From Prorocentrum cordatum (lineage: Eukaryota; Sar; Dinophyceae; Prorocentrales; Prorocentraceae): a stretch of 25,101 nt of DNA. Shown here piece after piece: positions 18,724 through 25,101 of the stretch. The stretch spans positions 52,501 through 77,601 of the forward strand of contig CAUYUJ010003604.1 of the NCBI GenBank assembly GCA_963575745.1, written 5' to 3'. The notes beneath the pieces were generated by a model. That model worked only from the letters and a program-made list of their open reading frames with translations. It searched no databases and was not told the DNA's origin. A program made the position numbers and the translations under genes. The stretch's first letter is position 1; each line of letters starts with the position of its first letter.

Positions 18724-20300
18724 CGCGCAAAGAGGGTGGCCGGAGGGATTACCTACTTTTCGGAGACCTGTCAGGATCTAGTTCCCCTTGTTCTCGGCCG
18801 TTCGGCTGGCGGCCCTCGGCGCTGAAGACGTCAGTGCTGGGGTGCCAGTTGGCTTGACGGGCCCAGGCCGCGCACTGCGGCGACGTTCTGCGCGAGGCTG
18901 GAGGGCGCCGGCCCCGGCGCAGCCCCGGCGAACGCCAAGCCAAGCGCAGTCGGACTCGTCGACGTCGAGCGCGGTCATGTCTTGCACCCAGAGCTTCTGG
19001 GCGGGGCATGGGCAGGCCCGGGCGTTGGCCTGGGCCATCGCTGGCGCCATGCTGGTTCATTCCAAGTCCAAGTCGCGCTCGGGCCGATCGGGAGATCCAG
19101 CAAATTACGGCACGGCAGACTGCCATTGTGCCATTGTGGCCTGGTGCATGTTGAGTCAGGATGATCCAGGATGGCTTGCTACCCGCAGGGGCGGTGGGTT
19201 TACCGTTTACCAGTCCTACAAGTCGGGCAGGCGCTGGCGCCACTGGGGCCGAACTCTTGGCAAACATCCACGCGTGCGGCATGGCAGGGGCAACGAGCTC
19301 GAGCTGGAATCCTCTGATGTGCCTTGGCAGGGTCAATGCTGGCAGCTGCTGGCAATGCTCGCAGTCGGGCAGGCATTGGAGTCGAACTCGGCGTTGCGAC
19401 ATTTTTTGTTTCGTGATGCCCGGTGGGATCCAGCGTGGCAACGCTGATCTCTACTTCGCTTGGAGGCGCTGGAACCGAATTGAGGCAAACCTCATGACTC
19501 ATGCAAGTCGGCCTGGTGGGAGCAACGAACGCTGCAAATCCTTTCAGGGGGGCCTAGTCACTCGTCACTAGTCCTAGTGACCTAGTGGCAGCGACGCTCG
19601 GGCAGGCGCTCGAGTCGCATGTCAGCGACCTGGTTGTGGCAGCTTTGTAGCAGCAGCTAGCAATGCTGATTTCTTCATGGAGTGGGAACAGTGCGACGTG
19701 CTCTGGGCGCCTGGTTCATGGGTTCGGGCAAACCACTGTTTGCGCGTTTTCCCAGCATTGCTCCGACGTGCTTTCTGTCAAATAGGTCGCGCGCGTCGCG
19801 CGCAGTGCAACGGCAGACGCGACGGCGAGCCCGGCGCACGGCGGCCGCGTCGATTGTTCTGCTCAGGCAGGGGCCAGAACAGGAGAGGGGGAGGATGAGA
19901 AGAGTCTTAGAAGGGGTGGGGGGGCCGGAAGGGAGGTGGACGAGCAGAGGAGGAAGGCGACGGTAGGCAGGGGTGGGCGAGGACGAGGGGGCGGGGAGGA
20001 GGGACGACGGCAGGAAACGACAAAGGAAGGGAAGCAAACGAGGTGGAGGAAGAGAGGAAGCGCTGCACACGATCCGTTCCCTGTTGGTTATATCCACTGC
20101 TGCGCGGGATCAGCTGTTTTTGTTGTGAGCTTGTCTGGTTTGCATGCGGTTTTCATATTATTTTGATATTATTTGTGTATTTTGAGCATTTTCGGCAATA
20201 CGTTGTGAGCCTTTGGGCTGGGTTGTATTAATACAGAAACAATACAGAAATAATACGAGCGATATAGGAATGCCGCCTGTATTTTTATGATATTAATAGA
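18724..20300. other. Interior of the 3.6-kb element, right part; no recognised gene
   Basis: Frames of about 220-230 codons are open on both strands over 18749-19447, but neither resembles a transposase or any family I know. A TCGGGCAGGC(G/A) word recurs near 19225, 19365 and 19600. A G/A-rich stretch lies at 19870-20060, and the DNA turns AT-rich after about 20140. Confidence 0.4.
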
Positions 20301-20376
20301 GGGCGGTTTGTTTCTATGTTTTCGATAATAATAGGGGGCAACTTGTTTCTATTTTTTCGATAATAATAGGGGGTTT
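20301..20376. repeat. AT-rich direct repeat near the element's right end
   Basis: TTGTTTCTAT(G/T)TTTTCGATAATAATAGGGGG occurs twice, about 36 bases apart, with a more diverged third partner (GATATTAATAGAGGG) just upstream. Subterminal repeats are common in TIR elements. Confidence 0.7.
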
Positions 20377-20385
20377 GCTCTTTTT

Positions 20386-20413
20386 GAGCTCCTCAGGAGC
20401 TTTGCCGGTTACA
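20386..20413 (-). repeat. Right terminal inverted repeat of the 3.6-kb element
   Basis: Read on the minus strand from 20413 it begins TGTAACCGGCAAAGCTCCTG. It contains its own small palindrome (AGCTCCTGAGGAGCT). It is followed directly by the second target copy ACCCTAGCAC. Confidence 0.6.
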
Positions 20414-21372
20414 ACCCTAGCACGACCATACCCCAGCACGACCACACCCCAGCACGACCAGACCCCAGCACGACCCCACCCCAGCACGACCCCACCCCAG
20501 CACGACCATACCCCAGCACGACCACACCCCAGCACGACCCGACCCCAGCACGACCCTACCCCAGCAAGACCACACCCCAGCACGACCACACCCCAGCACG
20601 ACCTCACCACAGCACGACCACACCCCAGCACGACCACGCCCCAGCACGACCACGCCCCAGCACGACCACGCCCCAGCACGACCACCCCCCAGCACGACCA
20701 CCCCCCCAGCACGACCACCCCCCACGACCACCCCCCAGCACGACCACACCCCAGCACGACCACACCCCAGCACGACCACACCCCAGCACGACCACACCCC
20801 AGCACGACCACAGCACGACCACCCCAGCACGCACGACCACACCCCAGCACGACCACACCCCAGCACGACCCGATCGATAAATCACAGGGTGCGGAGCACC
20901 CCAGCACGAACCCACCCCAGCACGACCCCACCCCAGCACGACCCCACCCCAGCACGACCACGCCCCAGCATGACCACACCCCAGCACGACCACACCCCAG
21001 CACGACCACTCCCCAGCACGACCCCACCCCAGCACGACCCCACCCTAGCACGACCACACCCCAGCACGACCACACCCCAGCACGACCCCACCCCAGCACG
21101 ATCACACCCCAGCACGACCCCACCCCAGCAAGACCACACCCCAGCACGACCGCACCCCAGCACGACCTTACCACAGCACGACCACACCCCAGCACGACCA
21201 GCACGACCACGCCCCAGCACGACCACGCCCCAGCACGACCACGCCCCAGCACGACCACGCCCCAGCACGACCACCCCCAGCACGACCACCCCCCCAGCAC
21301 GACCACCCCCCAGCACGACCACCCCCCAGCACGACCACACCCCAGCACGACCACTCCCCAGCACGACCACAC
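20414..21372 (+). repeat. 16-bp minisatellite array, left arm
   Basis: Units of CCAGCACGACCACACC number about 60, with point variants (CCATACC, CCCGACC, CCACGCC, CCACCCCCC). Because 16 is not a multiple of three, each strand reads as a 16-residue peptide repeat in all frames, which is an artefact. A non-repeat segment, CGATCGATAAATCACAGGG (20871-20889), shared with module M, interrupts the array. Variant blocks recur about 570 bp apart, a higher-order repeat. Confidence 0.95.
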
Positions 21373-21394
21373 CGCCTTGGTTGAGTGGTTGCCT

Positions 21395-21545
21395 GTCGTC
21401 GTGGAATGTTTCGTGTGGTGTCTCGTGGAATGTTTCGCGGGGTGTCTTGTGAAATGTTTCGTGAGGTGTCTCGTGGAATGTTTCGTGAGGTGTCTCGTGG
21501 GCTGTTTCGTGAGGTGTCTCGTGGGATGTTTCGTGAGGTGTTGCC
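21395..21545 (+). repeat. 12/24-bp array GTTTCGTGAGGT-GTCTCGTGGAAT
   Basis: Alternating 12-base half units start GTTTCGTG and GTCTCGTG. In frame they give a Cys-Phe-Val-Arg-Cys-Leu-Val-Glu octapeptide repeat, for which there is no other sign of coding. A mirror-image copy lies at about 23010-23155. Confidence 0.85.
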
Positions 21546-21618
21546 CAGTTGGGTATCATGAAAACGTGTCCATGCTCCACATGTCTATATCCCTTTCCGG
21601 GTTCGTGGGTCCATCATG

Positions 21619-22040
21619 TTTGTTTCTCTCTCTCTTTCTCTCTTACATCTCTCTCTCTCTGTATCTTGTTTTGTTTTTGCATTCTCTCTCTCTCTCTCGT
21701 ACTCTCCCTCCCTCTCTCGCTCTCTCTTTTTCTTTGTTTCTTTTCTCTCTCTCTCTCTCTCCCTCGCACTCTCTCTTTCTGGTGTATGCGTGTTTCGAGT
21801 ATGTGTGTGTGTCCTCTCTCTACATCTGCATTCATACATCTATATATATATATATATATTTGTACACCTATGTCTTGATCTATGTAACATGCAACTGCTA
21901 CTATGTTACCATCTCTTCTCTCTCTCCCTCTCTCTCTCTCCTCCTTTGTTGTGTCTCCTCCTCTCTCTCTCTTTCTCTCTTCTCTCTCTTTGCTTTATCT
22001 TGTCTGATTCTGTATGTATATATATATATATAGACACGTT
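21619..22040. repeat. CT and TA microsatellites
   Basis: Long CTCTCT runs (21625-21780 and 21915-21995) and two TA runs (about 21840-21860 and 22015-22031) fill the spacer between the inverted arms. Confidence 0.95.
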
Positions 22041-22122
22041 CTAAGTTTCTTTGATTCTGCGTGTTATACATGCTTATTTTCCGCCGCTCGTTTATGCAGC
22101 GTTAAGCTTTGAGCATCATTTT

Positions 22123-22480
22123 TTTCCAGGAAAGGGCTCAGGCCCCAGGGTTCTCTTTTAGTAGGTAAACCTGTCCCCCGGTGCCAACTTGAGGGAGGCC
22201 GGCGAATTTTTTCCCTGGATAAATACGAAGTTCAAGGAGGCCCGGCGAATTAAAATTTTGAGGAGGTTCGAGCGACAACGCTTGTTTTTTGAATCCCCGA
22301 ATCTGATAAATCACGGGTCCGGGCCCTTTTCGTGTTTTTGAGGATGTCTCGAGCGAAACGCTTGTTTTCAGAATTTGCTGAGGATGTCTCGAGCGAAACG
22401 CTGGTTTTGCAGAGCCGACCGCGACGCGGAAAAGCGCCCCGCGCGAAGGAATTTCGATGATGTCTCGACTAATTCCTTTG
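22123..22480 (+). repeat. Module M copy B, diverged
   Basis: The block order matches copy A, but there are many single-base indels in the first half (for example GAGGAGGTTCGAGCGACAACG for the first core motif, and a broken GATCGATAAATC block). It ends after the GATGATGTCTCGACTAATTC segment and passes directly into copy C. Confidence 0.85.
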
Positions 22481-22837
22481 TTCCCGGAAAGGGCATGAGC
22501 CCAGGGTTCTCTTTTAGTAGGTAAACCTGTCCCCCGGTGCCAACTTGAAGGAGGCCGGCGAATTTTTTCCCTGATAAATATCGAGGTCGAAGTAGGCCGG
22601 CGAATTAAAATTTGAGGATGTCTCGAGCGAAACGCTTGTTTTTGAAATCCCGATCGATAAATCACAGGGTGCGGGCCACTTTTTCGTGTGTTGAGGATGT
22701 CTCGAGCGAAACGCTTGCTCCGCAGAGTTTGCCGAGGATGTCTCGAGCGAATCGCTTGTTTTGCAGAGCCGACCGCGACGCGGAAAAGCGCCCCGCGCGA
22801 AGGAATTTCGATGATGTCTCGACTATTTCCTTTTGTG
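22481..22837 (+). repeat. Module M copy C
   Basis: It is nearly identical to the corresponding part of copy A, including the intact GATCGATAAATCACAGGG block (22650-22667). It lacks the TTTTTGTACGATTTCCTGG end and the link to the minisatellite. With copies B and D it forms a tandem of about 357-bp units. Confidence 0.9.
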
Positions 22838-22925
22838 TTCCCGAAAGGGCCTGGCCCAGGGTTCTCTTTTAGTGGGTAAAACCTGTCCCCCGGTGCCAAC
22901 TTGAAGGAGGGCCGCGATTTTTTTT
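22838..22925 (+). repeat. Module M copy D, truncated after its first 90 bases
   Basis: TTCCCGAAAGGGCC...CCCCGGTGCCAACTTGAAGG is present, then a T-rich stretch, where the module stops and the right inverted arm begins (CCATCATG word, complement at about 22936). Confidence 0.8.
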
Positions 22926-23004
22926 TCCCTATAACATGATGGCCCCGGAACCCTGAAGGATAGAGTACATGTGATGCATGGACACGTTTTCAATGATACC
23001 CAAC

Positions 23005-23160
23005 TGGGCAACACCTCCGAAACTCCCCGAGACACCTCCGAAACAGCCCACTGAGACACCTCACGAAACATTCCACTAGACACCTCACGAACATTTCACG
23101 AGACATCCCCGCGCAACATTCCACGAGACACCCCACGAAACATTCCAACGACGACGGCAA
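23005..23160 (-). repeat. 12/24-bp array, inverted copy
   Basis: CACGAAACATTCCACGAGAC words are the reverse complement of the array at 21395-21545. They are preceded by the mirror copy of the CCCAGTTGGGTATCAT segment (about 22996-23012). Confidence 0.85.
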
Positions 23161-23173
23161 AACCCTCAACAAG

Positions 23174-24117
23174 CGGTGTGGTCGTGCTGGGGTGTGGTCG
23201 TGCTGGGGAGTGGTCGTGCTGGGGAGTTGTCGTGCTGGGGGGTGGTCGTGTTGGGGGGTAGTCGTGCTGGGGGTGTGGTCGTGCTGGGGGGTGGTCGTGC
23301 TGGGGCGTTGTCGTGCTGGGGCGTGGTCGTGCTGGGGCGTGGTCGTGCTGGGGCGTGGTCGTGCTGGGGTGTGGTCGTGCTGGGGTACGGTCGTGCTGGG
23401 GTGCGGTCGTGCTGGGGTGTGGTCTTGCTGGGGTGGGGTCGTGCTGGGGTGTGATCGTGCTGGGGTGGGGTCGTGCTGGGGTGTGGTCGTGCTGGGGTGT
23501 GGTCGTGCTAGGGTGGGGTCGTGCTGGGGTGGGGTCGTGCTGGGGTGTGGTCGTGCTGGGGTGTGGTCGTGCTGGGGTGTGGTCGTGCTGGGGCGTGGTC
23601 GTGCTGGGGTGGGGTCGTGCTGGGGTGGGGTCGTGCTGGGGTGGGTTCGTGCTGGGGTGCTCCGCACCCTGTGATTTATCGATCTGGTCGTGCTGGGGTG
23701 TGGTCGTGCTGGGGTGTGGTCGTGCTGGGGTGTGGTCGTGCTGGGGTGTGGTCGTGCTGGGGAGTGGTCGTGCTGGGGAGTAGTCGTGCTGGGGGGTGGT
23801 CGTGTTGGGGGGTGGTCGTGCTGGGGGTGTGGTCGTGCTGGGGGGTGGTCGTGCTGGGGCATGGTCGTGTTGGGGCGTGGTCGTGCTGGGGCGTGGTCGT
23901 GCTGGGGTGTGGTCGTGCTGTGGTGAGGTCGTGCTGGGGTGTGGTCGTGTTGGGGTGTGGTCTTGCTGGGGTGGGGTCGTGCTGGGGTGGCGTCGTGCTG
24001 GGGTGTGGTCGTGCTGGGGTATGGTCGTGCTGGGATGGGGTCGTGCTGGGGTGGGGTCGTGCTGGGGTCTGGTCGTGCTGGGGTGTGGTCGTGCTGGGGT
24101 ATGTCGTGCTAGGGTGG
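23174..24117 (-). repeat. 16-bp minisatellite array, right arm, inverted
   Basis: GGTGTGGTCGTGCTGG units mirror the 20414-21372 array, including the embedded CCCTGTGATTTATCGATC block (23668-23685) and the same order of variants. The outer end passes directly into module M copy E without the 3.6-kb insertion. Confidence 0.95.
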
Positions 24118-24547
24118 GGTCGTGCATTTCGCTCGAGACATCCTGCCAAAATTCCAGGAAATCGTACAAAAACAAAGGAATTAGTCGAGACATCATCGAA
24201 ATTCCTTCGCGCGGGGCGCTTTTCCGCGTCGCGGTCGGCTCTGCATAACAAGCGTTTCGCTCGAGACATCCTCTGCAAACTTTTCAAAAAGGCCCCCAAA
24301 AACTCTGCGGAGCAAGCGTTTCGCTCGAGACATCCTCAACACACGAAAAAGTGGCCCGCACCCTGTGATTTATCGATCGGGATTTCAAAAACAAGCGTTT
24401 CGCTCGAGACATCCTCAAATTTTAATTCGCCGGCCTCCTTCGACTTCGTGATTTATCAGGGAAAAAATTCGCCGGCCTCCCTCAAGTTGGCACCGGGGGA
24501 CAGGTTTACCTACTAAAAGAGAACCCTGGGCCGATGCCCTTTCCGGG
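24118..24547 (-). repeat. Module M copy E, inverted, full length
   Basis: Read on the minus strand it shows the full block order of copy A, plus a small insertion (TTTTTGGGGGCCTTTTTGAAA-like, about 24280-24300) between the second and third core motifs. Its minisatellite-side end (CGTGCATTTCGCTCGAGAC) is an uninterrupted M-array junction. Confidence 0.9.
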
Positions 24548-24858
24548 AATAACGAGGTCGAAGGAGGCCGGCGAATTAAAATTTGAGGATGTCTCGAGCG
24601 AAACGCTTGTTTTTGAAATCCCGATCGATAAATCACAGGGTGCGGGCCACTTTTTCGTGTGTTGAGGATGTCTCGAGCGAAACGCTTGCTCCTCAGAGTT
24701 TGCCGAGGATGTCTCGAGCGAAACGCTTGTTTTGCAGAGCCGACCGCGACGCGGAAAAGCGCCCCGCGCGAAGGAATTTCGATGATGTCTCGACTAATTC
24801 CTTTGTTTTTGTACGATTTCCTGGAATTTTGGCAGGATGTCTCGAGCGAAATGCACGA
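24548..24858 (+). repeat. Module M copy F, 5' truncated
   Basis: It starts at AATAACGAGGTCGAAGG, missing the first 100 bases of the module, head to head with copy E. The remainder is nearly identical to copy A. It ends GCACGACCCCACCCTAGCAC and continues straight into the array, so it preserves the empty site of the 3.6-kb insertion. Confidence 0.9.
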
Positions 24859-25101
24859 CCCCACCCTAGCACGACCATACCCCAGCACGACCACACCAGC
24901 ACGACCAGACCCCAGCACGACCCCACCCCAGCACGACCCCACCCCAGCACGACCATACCCCAGCACGACCACACCCCAGCACGACCCGACCCCAGCACGA
25001 CCCTACCCCAGCAAGACCACACCCCAGCACGACCACACCCCAGCACGACCTCACCACAGCACGACCACACCCCAGCACGACCAAGCCCCAGCACGACCAC
25101 G
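24859..25101 (+). repeat. 16-bp minisatellite array, third copy, cut by window end
   Basis: The order of variant units (CCATACC, CCACACC, CCAGACC, CCCCACC, CCCCACC, CCATACC, CCACACC, CCCGACC, CCCTACC, then the AAGACC unit) repeats that of 20414-20660 almost unit for unit. Confidence 0.95.

Larger units (their letters stand above)
16816..20413. mobile_element. Putative TIR DNA transposon, 3,598 bp, non-autonomous
   Basis: The segment is bounded by the identical 10-mer ACCCTAGCAC at 16806-16815 and 20414-20423. Its ends are imperfect inverted repeats: left TATAAGCGGCAAA-CACCTGAG..., right (reverse complement) TGTAACCGGCAAAGCTCCTGAG..., matching at 22 of 27 aligned bases with one gap. Uninterrupted versions of the insertion site occur at the M-minisatellite junctions near 24110 and 24860. 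A target duplication of about 10 bp with inverted ends recalls Mutator-like elements, but no transposase is recognisable, so the superfamily is open. The interior is mixed: GC-rich DNA, an AT-rich island with a 42-bp duplication, and frames open on both strands. It may contain nested insertions. Confidence 0.65.
15412..25101 (+). other. Next intron of the DUF3556-like gene, incomplete
   Basis: No further family-like coding segment is seen to the end of the window, so this intron would be at least 9.69 kb. It starts GCCAGGGG after CAG. It contains microsatellites, module M copies, a 16-bp minisatellite in both orientations and a TIR-flanked insertion. If the gene ends differently from its family, this could be 3' flank instead. 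Confidence 0.45.

Noticed and set aside
18749-19447. Transposase of the 3.6-kb element in the long frames on either strand
   Set aside because: No catalytic DDE/D pattern, zinc finger or other transposase feature could be seen; both strands are open, which points to composition.
20375-22033. A 552-codon plus-strand frame and long frames on both strands over the 16-bp arrays, suggesting repetitive proteins
   Set aside because: The unit length of 16 makes every frame open with a 16-residue repeat, and the same holds on both strands and in the inverted copy. There is no start context and no non-repeat domain.
22138-22899. Minus-strand frame of 253 codons through module M copies B and C, with related frames in A, E and F
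   Set aside because: The M copies are nearly identical over most of their length, so shared open frames need no selection. The peptide has no domain character, and the modules overlap clearly non-coding features.

Overview
The window is nuclear DNA of a eukaryote, most likely a dinoflagellate. The signs are: a relict copy of the dinoflagellate spliced leader fused to a decayed gene (2434-2470, 19 of 22 bases matching DCCGTAGCC...CAAG); introns that best fit GC-AG borders; GC-rich sequence crowded with microsatellites, minisatellites and duplicated modules; and very little coding DNA. I see no rRNA, tRNA, CRISPR array or bacterial operon.

One real gene can be supported, on the + strand, and it appears to span the whole window. 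Exon 1076-2124 encodes most of a multi-pass membrane protein resembling the uncharacterised DUF3556 family. Its homology stops at ...GFDW. The next part of the family, ending in a VPYVVAHRHAAGNF-like motif, is found 13.1 kb downstream in exon 15274-15411. The frames join in phase 0. The intron borders carry the direct repeat GCGGCG(T/C)TGCC, which looks like a target-site duplication. The first and last exons lie outside the window, so everything before 1076 and after 15411 is read as flanking intron, although the region before 1076 could also be 5' flank.

Layout. 1-1075: CCAGGAGGC repeats, three copies of a GTTTCGC..GAGAC motif, a GGA microsatellite and unannotated sequence. 1076-2124: exon. 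2125-15273: giant intron holding a retroposed, frame-broken pseudogene with relict spliced leader (about 2434-4390), featureless GC-rich DNA (4.9-6.7 kb), a tandem family of five to six diverged units of 0.9-1.8 kb (6735-14905) with a recurrent CG-rich hairpin, a minus-strand coding-like remnant (8095-8656), and several microsatellites. 15274-15411: exon. 15412-25101: the next, incomplete intron.

That last intron is built from a roughly 420-bp module (M) and a 16-bp minisatellite (CCAGCACGACCACACC). These are arranged as two nested inverted repeats, centred near 22.3 kb and 24.55 kb. One M-minisatellite junction is interrupted by a 3,598-bp segment (16816-20413) with imperfect terminal inverted repeats and a 10-bp target duplication. 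Uninterrupted versions of the same junction survive at about 24.1 and 24.86 kb. This looks like a previously undescribed TIR transposon, with its empty site in the same window.
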